Source of the DNA: Flavobacteriaceae bacterium | GTDB taxonomy: Bacteria > Bacteroidota > Bacteroidia > Flavobacteriales > Flavobacteriaceae | NCBI GenBank assembly: GCA_024643385.1 | Contig: JAHEMZ010000002.1 | Span: 64,497 to 128,496, forward strand | DNA: 64,000 bases | Direction: 5' to 3' | Part shown: positions 9,069 to 17,439 of the stretch, one piece after another | Layout: the number at the start of each line of letters is the position of its first letter | Numbering within the stretch: the stretch's first letter is position 1 | Program-made: the position numbers and the translations under genes | Notes under the pieces: generated by a model | What the model was told of the DNA's origin: nothing | The model's input: the letters and a program-made list of their open reading frames with translations, nothing else | Database searches by the model: none

Positions 9069-9096
9069 AAGTACGAATTCAAGATGTATCTTTTGT

Positions 9097-10062
9097 CTAT
9101 TCAGCTACCACAAACGTTTTTAACATTCCTTTTGCCATAGAGCCTGGTACCTCCGAGATGAATGCATATTTTCCCGGTTCCATATCGACTTCAAAATAAC
9201 CGGTTGATCCTGCCGGACAATCGTTTACGCCACCCAAGAATGTTACACCGGTCGGGACAGGTGTGATCAGTCCCTTTGGATCGGACCAATTCATCCATTG
9301 TTCCAATACGGTCAGATCTGCCGAATCATCAAGTTTTACAAGATTGACATCGTGCCCAACAAAATTTTCATGCGTGATTTGATCCTTGTAGGTCACTGAA
9401 AATAGTTGCTTTCCTTTTCCGATCACTCCCTCATAAGAGATGCCTTCGGTGCTTGAGATGTTGATGGCAACAGTGGCAGTTGGGGGTTCCAATCCGCTAT
9501 CCGTGTCTACTACAATGATTGGTTTGACCATTCCCATGGATCCATGGAACTTGCCATTGGGCATTTTTACATAACATTCCATTACATAGTAACCCGGCTC
9601 TAATTTCAAGGTGGTGATACTGCTATGTTGAGGAGCGATCAATCCCGAACCACCTGTAAAGACTATTTTGAAGAACCAGGCAGGAAGGTCATTAAAGGCT
9701 GCAAAACCCTCATCAGTTTTCCCCTGATTGATGAGGTCCATTCCGCGATCGAATATTGGAAGCACTTCCAATCGTGTATTTTCAATGGATACGCTATCCG
9801 GATATTTGTCCAATAAGAAAAAGTGTGTCTCATTGGAAAGATTGTTGTATTTAAAAGTGTTCCATCCTGAAGAGATGGTGTCGACACTCTGGAATTCCAT
9901 ACTGCGGGTTGTGATTTCAATATAAGGTGAACTTACTTCTTCCGTTTCTTCTATTTGGTTCTCTTCTTTCGATTTACAACTTATTATCAGAATTGATAAA
10001 AGCCCAATAAGGAATACCATGGTCGACGGACGATTTCTTGTTAAGATGAATGAATTGTTCAT
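9097..10062 (-). CDS. Lipoprotein with two cupredoxin-like domains, only one with metal ligands
   Basis: A 321-residue lipoprotein (signal ending LIISC, acylated Cys29). Two related halves follow. Domain 1 (about 46-186) carries a plausible type 1 copper site: H80 in NETHFFLL, C163 and H173 in ECYVKMPNGKFHGSMGM, and M176 or M178. Domain 2 (about 195-321) repeats the architecture, including EPGKYAFISEVP, but lacks the cysteine and the second histidine. The pattern suggests an exported electron-transfer or copper-binding protein in which one copy has become structural. It lies 29 bases upstream of the DUF1801 gene, with a NIPSNAP lipoprotein gene on its other side. Copper binding is an inference from ligand spacing. 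Confidence 0.65.
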   Translation of the reverse strand: MNNSFILTRNRPSTMVFLIGLLSILIISCKSKEENQIEETEEVSSPYIEITTRSMEFQSVDTISSGWNTFKYNNLSNETHFFLLDKYPDSVSIENTRLEVLPIFDRGMDLINQGKTDEGFAAFNDLPAWFFKIVFTGGSGLIAPQHSSITTLKLEPGYYVMECYVKMPNGKFHGSMGMVKPIIVVDTDSGLEPPTATVAINISSTEGISYEGVIGKGKQLFSVTYKDQITHENFVGHDVNLVKLDDSADLTVLEQWMNWSDPKGLITPVPTGVTFLGGVNDCPAGSTGYFEVDMEPGKYAFISEVPGSMAKGMLKTFVVAE

Positions 10063-10101
10063 AGTGATAGAATATTTAATGATGATGGTTATTATATAGT
10101 T

Positions 10102-10914
10102 TTAATAATCAGAATAGTCGGTAGGATATAAAAATGCAATATCCATTTTAGAGACGGTGTTTAAATAGGGCGGAAGGTCTTTCATTCCTATCCATTCCGG
10201 AGAATTGACAAATTCAACCCACAAAGAATCGCGAACGACTTGATTAGGGAATGAGGTCATATACATTAGGTTAGGCATGGCCGGGCCGGAAATCACATCC
10301 CCGTAAAAAACAGCATTGAAATTGAGCCGATCGAACAAGGCGATCTCACCCCCTTCGTTGAACATGGCTAATTTTCGCTGATAATAAGCTTCCGTGGGTG
10401 ATTCATAACTTCTTAATTCGTAAATACGTTCCGATCTCACACCTTCTACTGTTGTAGGTTTTAATTTTGGAAACAATTCAAACGATCGAAGTAAAATAGA
10501 TTCTATTCGCTGATAGGTAGGCTGATCATGCGCCGTGTTAATATAGCTGTTACCATCCATAAGATATAAACTGTCTTGCTGTAAATTTCCTTCCAAATTT
10601 TGAACATTATTCCAATCTGAAAAGGGTAACAATAGGTATGTTTTCAATACTGAATCGGTCTCAGTCAGCCGAGATTTAAAGACACCAACGGAAGTAATAC
10701 CGGCTCGTTTTACTGCCGGAACAAAAGCATCTTTCAGAAAAGCATCCGTTTGTAATTGCTGCGAAAGCGAGTCGAAGGTGTAGATCTTGAGTTGATAAAA
10801 TTCTCCGGGGGAATTATTATTTACACTTGTTGTCGCAACTTTTTCTTGTTTTGGTTGGCATTGACTAAAAAGAATAATAGAACAAGCAAGAAGATAAACA
10901 TACTTCGTTTTCAT
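10102..10914 (-). CDS. NIPSNAP-family lipoprotein
   Basis: A 270-residue lipoprotein from the ATG at 10914 (signal ending FSQC). Two ferredoxin-like alpha/beta barrel repeats of the NIPSNAP type follow: YQLKIYTFDSLS in the first half and YELRSYESPTEAYYQRKLAM in the second, with the family's typical ending around LMYMTSFPN and VEFVNSPEW. NIPSNAP proteins are best known in mitochondria, where their chemistry is poorly defined; exported lipoprotein versions recur in Bacteroidota. A TTG three codons upstream could also be read as a start, but the ATG gives the cleaner signal sequence. The substrate or partner is unknown. Confidence 0.85.
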   Translation of the reverse strand: MKTKYVYLLACSIILFSQCQPKQEKVATTSVNNNSPGEFYQLKIYTFDSLSQQLQTDAFLKDAFVPAVKRAGITSVGVFKSRLTETDSVLKTYLLLPFSDWNNVQNLEGNLQQDSLYLMDGNSYINTAHDQPTYQRIESILLRSFELFPKLKPTTVEGVRSERIYELRSYESPTEAYYQRKLAMFNEGGEIALFDRLNFNAVFYGDVISGPAMPNLMYMTSFPNQVVRDSLWVEFVNSPEWIGMKDLPPYLNTVSKMDIAFLYPTDYSDY

Positions 10915-11135
10915 AATTGGCAAGTTAGTTAGTATCTGTACGAACGAATCGCCTACTAAGATAAAAAATATAATTACGTTTTTTCAATAACTTACCGTAT
11001 ACGAGCTATTTAATCAATTAATTGAAGAAATTTGAGATCACTTCGTATCCTTATTTTCAATCCATAACAAACGATTTGATCATTAGTCTAGGTGAGGTTG
11101 AATGTTTATTTTTATTTCCAACCAAAAAGTATTGT

Positions 11136-12038
11136 TTAATTATTGTTTCGATCATTCCAGCCGATTCTTTTCTTTGCGATTTTTGGATATAGCAGCAGCA
11201 AAGTAAAAATCAGAAGCAATTGTCCGGCGAACAGAATTTGTACCGGAGTTTGGTCAGTCATGTCGGTAATCTGTATAAAAGAATTGGAGTTAGGTCCGAT
11301 GAGACGGTTTAAATAAACAAATAGTAAATGAAAGCCTATTCCTGTCCAAACACTTCCGGTTAAGACGCGTAAGTATTGGGTGAAACTACCAAATAAAAAC
11401 ATGGTTATTATATAAGACAGTGTTACTGTTGAGGACCCACCTAAATCGCCCTCCATTCCTAAGACCCATTTTTGGATCGGTAATATAAAAAGGGGTAATA
11501 AAACGAATAATCCAACCGCGAGGATAGCACTCACCCACTTTTTATACTGAACATTTAAGTTACTAAAGATATATCCTCTAAATAGCATTTCTTCGGGAAG
11601 TGCTTCAAACAGAAAAGTGATCAAAAGGCCCAATAAGGTAGTTTGGTAAAAACCTTCATTTATATTCAATTGTACGTTTCCCCATCCGGCAATTTCAGTA
11701 GTTAGTACAGTAAGAGTCAATGGAACTGCAATTAATCCCGCTCCAAAGGCGAATTTCATTAAACTTTGTTTGAAGTCACCCAGACCTATGCTAATAGTTG
11801 ATTGTCGATCCATACCTTTCCATAAGAACCAAATTCCCGGAAGCACCAATCCGGACATGATAATGGCCTGCAAGAGTTGCCGCGAATTTCCCGAAACGTT
11901 CCAATGATCTTGTGCGTATTGGCCTATAAAACCTGCAAGTGAAAGAGCGATTAATCCCAAAAACCAGGCGGCAATGATTTTGGTAAAATAAAGACGTGGT
12001 TTTTCGTTGATAATTGAAGTAGTGGTTGATTGATTCAT
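11136..12038 (-). CDS. CPBP family intramembrane glutamic protease
   Basis: A 300-residue membrane protein of about eight helices. It has the CPBP active-site motif LPEEMLFRGYIF (about 145-156) and a late histidine motif GIGFHLLFVY. It differs from the other CPBP protein at 7749-8624 in having EEMLFRG instead of EEIGWRG and no close similarity elsewhere, so this is not a recent duplication. An A/C-rich leader containing CTAACTAACTAAA lies about 15 bases before the ATG. Natural substrates of this subgroup are unknown. No bacteriocin-like gene is adjacent. Confidence 0.88.
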   Translation of the reverse strand: MNQSTTTSIINEKPRLYFTKIIAAWFLGLIALSLAGFIGQYAQDHWNVSGNSRQLLQAIIMSGLVLPGIWFLWKGMDRQSTISIGLGDFKQSLMKFAFGAGLIAVPLTLTVLTTEIAGWGNVQLNINEGFYQTTLLGLLITFLFEALPEEMLFRGYIFSNLNVQYKKWVSAILAVGLFVLLPLFILPIQKWVLGMEGDLGGSSTVTLSYIITMFLFGSFTQYLRVLTGSVWTGIGFHLLFVYLNRLIGPNSNSFIQITDMTDQTPVQILFAGQLLLIFTLLLLYPKIAKKRIGWNDRNNN

Positions 12039-12237
12039 GTTACAAAGATTTTTAGTTAGTTAGTTCTACACTTACTATCAGACGATTAAGAGTGATTTTT
12101 GTAACAATCTTACATTTTAGGACCAACTATCACATAGAGGATAATGTATGTTGTGACTGCGTAAAAAATGAGAATCACGCAGTAAAATAATAAGTTTAAA
12201 TAGTCAAATGAATATTCTGTTGCGCAGAATTTAAATA

Positions 12238-13734
12238 TCAGAGATATACCGTTATGGTAAGAAACAACATGGTAACACCCGTAAGTATTATAAAAAGGGG
12301 TATTATAAACTTCAACCATTTGTTGAAACCAATCTTAACAATGGCGAGAGCCGCAAGTATCAGCCCGGTAGGATTGATGATATAGAAAAGACCCATGCCG
12401 TACATATATGCATTGACCACAATTTCTCTACCCACATTTACGGTATCGCCTAATGGCGCCATGATGGGCATGGTTAAAACGGCCATCCCTGAAGAAGAGG
12501 GCATGAAAAACGACAATCCCGAATAAATAAGAAACATCATGTTCGCAAATAAGCCTTTATTCATCCCTTCTGTCAGGGTGCTGGCATGATAAAGCAGGGT
12601 ATCGCTGATCAAACCGTCCTCCATGATCACCGTGATCCCTCTGGCAATTCCCACTATGAAAGCAACGCTCAATAATTCTCCGGCTCCTTTCGCAAAAACC
12701 TCCACAAATTCTTCTTCTTTGATCTTTCCTAAAAACCCGATAATGATGGCGCCCACTAAAAAGGTGGATGTCATCTCTACAAACCACCAATCGAGAAAAG
12801 ACACGCCAATGATCATGATAAGGAAAGTTAAGCCAAAGACAACTGTGATCATCCATAGTCGTGGGGTGAAATTTGTTTGCGCTCCAAGAGAATGTACTCC
12901 GAACATTTTTTCTATGGATGCTTTCTGTGCATATATGATGGATTTGGAGGGATCGTTTTTCACCTTTCGAGCGTAGGAAAGGATATATACAATGGTGATT
13001 ACAGTGCAAGTGACAAGCATAATAATCCTTCCTGCCAATCCTGTGGTCCAATTGATTCCCGCTGTGTCTGAAGCAATAATGGTAGCAAAGGGGTTGGTTG
13101 TGGAACACATAGAGCCAATGCCCGACCCCAAAAAGATACAGGCTAACCCCACCATCGCATCGTATCGAGCTGCAATAAAAACAGGAATTAGGATAGGGTA
13201 GAAAGCCATGGTCTCCTCTGCCAATCCGAATGTGGTGCCTCCAATGGCTATAAGGGTTGTAACGATAATGATCAGCCAAAATTCCTTTCCCTTAAGAATT
13301 ATGGTTAACCATGAAATGCCTGCATCGAAAGCTCCCGTGCGATTCATAATACCGACCAATCCACCTATAATGAGCACTAAAAAAATGATGTCCGCCGCCG
13401 CAATGATACCTTTCACTGGTGATTGAACCAATTCGGCCATCCCTTGTGGCGCAGCTTTCAATTGTTGATAGGTATTTGGAATACCAATGGGTTTATAGAT
13501 GTCGCCACTGGTAAATTTTTCTAAGGGGATCTTAATGTTCAATCCGTCTAAAGTTTCCTGTGTGGCAGGGAGAATTTCACTGTCAACCGGACTCACTTTG
13601 GAAAAGGTGTTTTCCTCTTGATTGTACATTAATGTGTCGTATTTTCCCGCAGGAACGATCCATGTTAATAGAGTTACTAATACTGCGATCAGTATTAGAA
13701 TGGTCTGTGCTGTGGGAAACTTGAATTTCTTCAT
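12238..13734 (-). CDS. YfcC family transporter
   Basis: A 498-residue polytopic carrier with about 12 hydrophobic segments, belonging to the YfcC branch of the C4-dicarboxylate/short-chain acid carrier group (ion transporter superfamily). The N-terminus (MKKFKFPTAQTILILI then TWIVPAGKYD) and the C-terminal PSSSGMAVLTMPIMAPLGD are strongly characteristic. The substrate is probably an amino acid or carboxylate, but relatives are annotated inconsistently (arginine/ornithine, basic amino acids, dicarboxylates), so none is assigned. The start is set at the ATG at 13734; the longer reading would need a TTG. The GH130 lipoprotein is encoded 46 bases upstream on the same strand. Confidence 0.88.
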   Translation of the reverse strand: MKKFKFPTAQTILILIAVLVTLLTWIVPAGKYDTLMYNQEENTFSKVSPVDSEILPATQETLDGLNIKIPLEKFTSGDIYKPIGIPNTYQQLKAAPQGMAELVQSPVKGIIAAADIIFLVLIIGGLVGIMNRTGAFDAGISWLTIILKGKEFWLIIIVTTLIAIGGTTFGLAEETMAFYPILIPVFIAARYDAMVGLACIFLGSGIGSMCSTTNPFATIIASDTAGINWTTGLAGRIIMLVTCTVITIVYILSYARKVKNDPSKSIIYAQKASIEKMFGVHSLGAQTNFTPRLWMITVVFGLTFLIMIIGVSFLDWWFVEMTSTFLVGAIIIGFLGKIKEEEFVEVFAKGAGELLSVAFIVGIARGITVIMEDGLISDTLLYHASTLTEGMNKGLFANMMFLIYSGLSFFMPSSSGMAVLTMPIMAPLGDTVNVGREIVVNAYMYGMGLFYIINPTGLILAALAIVKIGFNKWLKFIIPLFIILTGVTMLFLTITVYL

Positions 13735-13780
13735 ACAAATCAATTTGAATTAATTTAAAAAATATAGCATCAAAAGCGTA

Positions 13781-14929
13781 TTATGGATTATACACGGCCA
13801 CGGCAATTTTAGAATCGGCTGTTCCATAATACAAGAACCATTGATCCTTAAAATACACCAGACCTTCCACAAAGCAGACTTCATTGACCTCGCCCACTTT
13901 TTCATAGTCTTTATCCGGGTAAATGAAATGGTTTTCTGTGCGATCGATCAGTCGATAAGGTTTGTCTTTATCAAAAAGAGCCTGACCCGCTGCATAGGTG
14001 AATTGCGGTAAGTTTGTGTCGTTATAGTTCGCCGCATTACTTCCGTTATAGATCAGATGGATTCCTTCTTCGGTATATAGCGCATAAGGTCCTGATTCGA
14101 CCAATCTGCTGTCAAAGTAGCCCATACGCGGGTGCATGACTGAAATTCGTTCCTTCGATTCATCATTTTCCGCAACATTCCAATGTATCAAATCTTTGGA
14201 ATAAGCCATATACAGGTTCGTGTCACCATAATACATCCAATACAGGTCATTTATCTTCTTGGCCACTATATTATTATCCATGCGTTCCCCGACGATGGCA
14301 CCGGCCTTAGACCAGGTGTCCTTGTATTTTTCTTCGGAAAGTACTAATCCATGTTTTTCCCAGTGCAACAGATCTTTGGAAGAAGCGATGCTCAAGCGTG
14401 CTGTCTTTCCGTCGTAGGAAGTGTAAGTCATAAAGTAAACGCCTTCTTCATTTTGAATGATACGAGGGTCCTCTACACCGTCAAAATAACAGAAGTAACA
14501 GGTCTCGGTATTGGTTTGTTCTGTCTGATCCTTTCTATAGTTCCATTCAAATGTTTTCATGGCGTCATTGTCCGGAAAGAAAACAGGAGTAGGTTTTTTT
14601 GTAAAATGAAGTCCGTCGGAACTTACAGCCATACCAATGCGCGAAGTTCCCATGGAATCCTGAGCGCGATACAATAAATAAACCGAATCATTTCTAACCA
14701 CAGCCGTAGGATTCAAAACATTTCGTTCTTCCCATTTATGAATGCTTCCGGTAATGGGGTCGGTAAAAACCAAATTTGAAGAAGGACTTAAAATTGGGTT
14801 GATCGAATCTACTTTATCAAAATAGGGGAAGGCCCATGTACCTTTTACATCCGATTGATTTTCAACATCCGGTCTAGACTGACATGCTGCTGCAATAATC
14901 ATCAATGTGATTCCTGTGATAAATTTCAT
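13781..14929 (-). CDS. GH130-family glycoside phosphorylase or hydrolase, lipoprotein
   Basis: A protein of about 382 residues with a lipoprotein signal (LMIIAAAC) and a five-bladed beta-propeller of the GH130 type. Recognisable motifs are NPTAVVRNDSVYLLYRAQD, GVEDPRI (holding the family's catalytic aspartate), FDSRLVESGP and the closing YYGTADSKIAVA. GH130 enzymes act on beta-mannosides by phosphorolysis or hydrolysis. Export as a lipoprotein, away from cytosolic phosphate metabolism, makes hydrolysis more likely than phosphorolysis here (inference). The ATG at 14944 is an alternative start five codons upstream. No mannan locus is adjacent, although a GH92 alpha-mannosidase lies 8 kb away. 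Confidence 0.85.
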   Translation of the reverse strand: MKFITGITLMIIAAACQSRPDVENQSDVKGTWAFPYFDKVDSINPILSPSSNLVFTDPITGSIHKWEERNVLNPTAVVRNDSVYLLYRAQDSMGTSRIGMAVSSDGLHFTKKPTPVFFPDNDAMKTFEWNYRKDQTEQTNTETCYFCYFDGVEDPRIIQNEEGVYFMTYTSYDGKTARLSIASSKDLLHWEKHGLVLSEEKYKDTWSKAGAIVGERMDNNIVAKKINDLYWMYYGDTNLYMAYSKDLIHWNVAENDESKERISVMHPRMGYFDSRLVESGPYALYTEEGIHLIYNGSNAANYNDTNLPQFTYAAGQALFDKDKPYRLIDRTENHFIYPDKDYEKVGEVNEVCFVEGLVYFKDQWFLYYGTADSKIAVAVYNP

Positions 14930-14986
14930 AGATATGTTGAACATTACGATTTAATTATTATCGACAAAAGAAATTACTTTCCTGTC

Positions 14987-15700
14987 TTAAGCAAGATTTA
15001 CTCCGAATAAATGTCCCACCAACGCCGACAAGCCCATCGCTACCGTTCCCCAAAAAGTAATTCTTAATACCGCTTTCTTAATACTGGATCCACCTGTTTT
15101 TGCGGCCATCGCCCCAAGCAATAACAAAAACAATAATGCAAATCCGTATTGGTAATAGACCATCTCTTTTAAGGGAAGGAAGATTGAGACCAATAAAGGC
15201 ATGACTCCGCCTAAGGTGAAGGCGGCACCTGAAGCCAAGGCAGCCTGTAAAGGATTTGCCTGACTTACTTCATTGATCCCCAATTCATCTCTCACGTGTG
15301 CCTCCAGGGCATTGTGTTCGGTGAATTCCTTGGCTACTAATAGGGCTGTTTCTTTTTTTAAACCTCTTTCTTCGTAGATCTGTGCTAAGATCTGTAGTTC
15401 GATTTCGGGCATTTCTTCCAGTTCTTCCTTTTCTCTTGCGATATCCGCCTTTTCAATATCGGTTTGTGAACTCACGGAAACATATTCTCCGGCAGCCATT
15501 GACAGAGCACCTGCCACCAATCCCGCTAAAGAGGCTAAAATCACAGGGTCCCTAAATTCGCTTGCTGCTGCAACACCTATGGCTATACTGGCAGTGGATA
15601 AAATTCCATCATTGGCACCTAATACGGCGGCTCGAAGCCAGTTACTGCGATGTATATAATGTTTTTTAACGTATTCGTCTATATCGTACGACTTATCCAT
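14987..15700 (-). CDS. VIT1/CCC1 family Fe2+/Mn2+ transporter
   Basis: A 237-residue membrane protein of the VIT/CCC1 family, which exports or sequesters ferrous iron and manganese. The first helix motif LRAAVLGANDGILSTASIAIG (about 22-42) and the second, GALSMAAGEYVSVSSQTDIEKADI (about 65-88), are diagnostic. A glutamate-rich cytoplasmic helical segment between helices 2 and 3 (EKEELEEMPEIELQILAQIYEE) corresponds to the metal-binding domain of the plant protein. Three C-terminal helices complete the five-helix topology. The RidA-like lipoprotein gene begins its coding frame just upstream, 12 bases away, so the two are probably co-transcribed. Confidence 0.92.
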   Translation of the reverse strand: MDKSYDIDEYVKKHYIHRSNWLRAAVLGANDGILSTASIAIGVAAASEFRDPVILASLAGLVAGALSMAAGEYVSVSSQTDIEKADIAREKEELEEMPEIELQILAQIYEERGLKKETALLVAKEFTEHNALEAHVRDELGINEVSQANPLQAALASGAAFTLGGVMPLLVSIFLPLKEMVYYQYGFALLFLLLLGAMAAKTGGSSIKKAVLRITFWGTVAMGLSALVGHLFGVNLA

Positions 15701-15712
15701 TTTTGGTAATTA

Positions 15713-16231
15713 TTATTCTGGTTTATGAACTTCAAGCTCAATTTCGATCATGAATTCCGGTAAGGCTAATTCTTTAACTCCTAACCAGGAACCGGTTGGA
15801 AATTGCTTGGTATAAATACTGTTTCGATAACCTGAAAGTTCCAAAAACAGAGGCATATTGGTAGTGAAGACATTCTCTACCACCACATCATCAAATGTAC
15901 AACCATAGTGTTTCAGTACCTTTTCTAGGTCGGAATAACAATTTTTCATTTGTTGTTCAAGATCACCGACCGCAGTAGGATTGCCTTGGTCATCCATACT
16001 TACTGCTCCCGATATTTTTATCTCGTTTCCAATTTTTACCGCATGAGAATATCCATAAGCCTTTTCTACTTCCGGACGCAGTAAAAAATAATCGGGTTTT
16101 TCTATGGTAACTTCAGGTTCGGTGACCACTTCCTTTATTTCTTGTTTACAACTTTGAGAAGAAATACTTAAGGTAATTAAAACTAATAATACTTGTAAGG
16201 GGCGTAAATAAGAAGCTAAATGTTCTTTCAT
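15713..16231 (-). CDS. RidA-like lipoprotein lacking the catalytic arginine
   Basis: A 172-residue protein with a lipoprotein signal (SISSQSC, acylated Cys28) and a RidA/YjgF domain (about 60-172). Family landmarks include IKISGAVSMDDQGNPT, the helix QMKNCYSDLEKVLKHYGC and DVVVENVFTTNM. RidA enzymes hydrolyse reactive enamine/imine intermediates in the cytosol using an arginine in a P-x-R motif. Here the aligned segment reads FPTGSWLGVKEL, with G147 in the arginine position. Deaminase activity is therefore unlikely, and a binding or oligomer role in the periplasm is more plausible (inference). It is 12 bases upstream of the VIT transporter gene. Confidence 0.85.
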   Translation of the reverse strand: MKEHLASYLRPLQVLLVLITLSISSQSCKQEIKEVVTEPEVTIEKPDYFLLRPEVEKAYGYSHAVKIGNEIKISGAVSMDDQGNPTAVGDLEQQMKNCYSDLEKVLKHYGCTFDDVVVENVFTTNMPLFLELSGYRNSIYTKQFPTGSWLGVKELALPEFMIEIELEVHKPE

Positions 16232-16303
16232 CGCTAAATTGTTTTTTGCCTACTTGGATCGGTTTTCGGCTTTCCCGTTTTTAAAAATGTTCGTTCATTA
16301 AAG

Positions 16304-17434
16304 TTACAATATAAAAATCACAAAAAAACCAATATACGTGCCCAAGGCAGTCCCTAAGGACCCCACCAGAATGGCAGGAAGTACTAATTCATTTCGTTTA
16401 AAGCTTTCGGCAAGTGCCAAGGCGGTTGTTCCTCCACCAATATTTGCCTGACTCACAATGGCGATCATTTCCCAATCGCGATAGAAAATACCGCCCAAAA
16501 GTATGGTTATCAGTCCATGCAGGAATACAGTGAGCGAAGCGAACAACAACAAAGTGATCCCAACTTCTTGTAATTCGATCACAGAGCCGATCTCGCAATA
16601 GGCGCCGATCACAGCCAGAAAAACATATACTAAGTAGAGACCCAAAGAATGACTTCCTTTTAAATTGGCAATAAATTTGGTTTGTGCCAATAAGATCGCC
16701 AGGGTAGATAAAATTAAGATAGAGGGGATTTGCGGCATCCATTTTGAAATTTCTTCAGCGATATAAAACGATAAAATTCCAAGAAATAATAACCAGATCA
16801 AGGATCTGAAATCGAAACGGTCTTCCTCTGCTTCTTTATCCGCAGTTTTTTGACTAGAGGGACCTATTTTATTATCTTTCCAAAATGTTCGAAGCAAGGC
16901 CGGGATGGATAAAGTGATGATAATCCATAATGTAGTAATCACATTATCCACAGCAATGCTGCCTGCATATAAAATTCCTTTCTCTTGAAAGTCGTATTCG
17001 AGTGCAATGGCATTAAAATTTGCACTTCCACCCGTATAAGTGCCTGCATACATACCAGCAATGGTTTTTGCGTTCACGCCTAGTAATTCTTCCGGGTTAA
17101 TGATATACCAACTTAAAAGAATGCCTGCCGTTGTCGCCAGGGATCCTATAAGGAAAAGGATGATCATAGGCGCTCCGGCATTTTTAATGCTGGTTAGGTT
17201 TACATCCAATAAAAGATAAAAAATAGAGATAGGAGCCAGGTAGGTAAAGATTCCGTCATAAAGTGGGATGGTATTGGAAGCAGAAGGGATTAATTTCAAA
17301 TTTGCCAAAACTGCCGTAAAGACGATTACCAATAACGCTGCTCCGAATTTGCTTCCCCATTTTGTATTTCCCGCGTAGACAGCCAATAGAACCATCAGGC
17401 AGAGTACGGACAATACATAAATTGGGTTTTCCAT
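16304..17434 (-). CDS. DUF819 family membrane protein (YjcL-like)
   Basis: A 376-residue polytopic membrane protein with about ten hydrophobic helices, matching the DUF819/YjcL family. Motifs are MYAGTYTGGSANFNAIALEY (about 128-147) and, in the second half, SQANIGGGTTALALAESF. These two related glycine-rich segments look like the paired re-entrant loops of inverted-repeat transporters, so a secondary transporter is likely, with unknown substrate. Only 5 bases separate it from the S10 peptidase gene upstream, so both are probably on one transcript; peptide or amino-acid uptake after peptidase action is an inference. Confidence 0.85.
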   Translation of the reverse strand: MENPIYVLSVLCLMVLLAVYAGNTKWGSKFGAALLVIVFTAVLANLKLIPSASNTIPLYDGIFTYLAPISIFYLLLDVNLTSIKNAGAPMIILFLIGSLATTAGILLSWYIINPEELLGVNAKTIAGMYAGTYTGGSANFNAIALEYDFQEKGILYAGSIAVDNVITTLWIIITLSIPALLRTFWKDNKIGPSSQKTADKEAEEDRFDFRSLIWLLFLGILSFYIAEEISKWMPQIPSILILSTLAILLAQTKFIANLKGSHSLGLYLVYVFLAVIGAYCEIGSVIELQEVGITLLLFASLTVFLHGLITILLGGIFYRDWEMIAIVSQANIGGGTTALALAESFKRNELVLPAILVGSLGTALGTYIGFFVIFIL

Positions 17435-17439
17435 AGAAT

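Noticed and set aside
7749..12038. A bacteriocin immunity or abortive infection module based on two CPBP (Abi) proteases
   Set aside because: No bacteriocin, toxin or phage gene is adjacent, and the two proteins are distant from each other; CPBP proteases are common in ordinary chromosomes.
12110..12319. 69-codon frame overlapping the end of the YfcC transporter
   Set aside because: Lies partly inside the transporter in another frame, with an irregular hydrophobic composition and no promoter or terminator.
12557..13279. 240-codon minus-strand frame inside the YfcC transporter
   Set aside because: Rich in His, Arg, Cys and Tyr as expected of an out-of-frame reading of a membrane protein gene; YfcC frame has full family motifs.
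5136..14929. A starch or mannan polysaccharide utilisation locus
   Set aside because: Pullulanase, GH130 and later GH92 are scattered among unrelated genes; no SusC/SusD pair or regulator is present.
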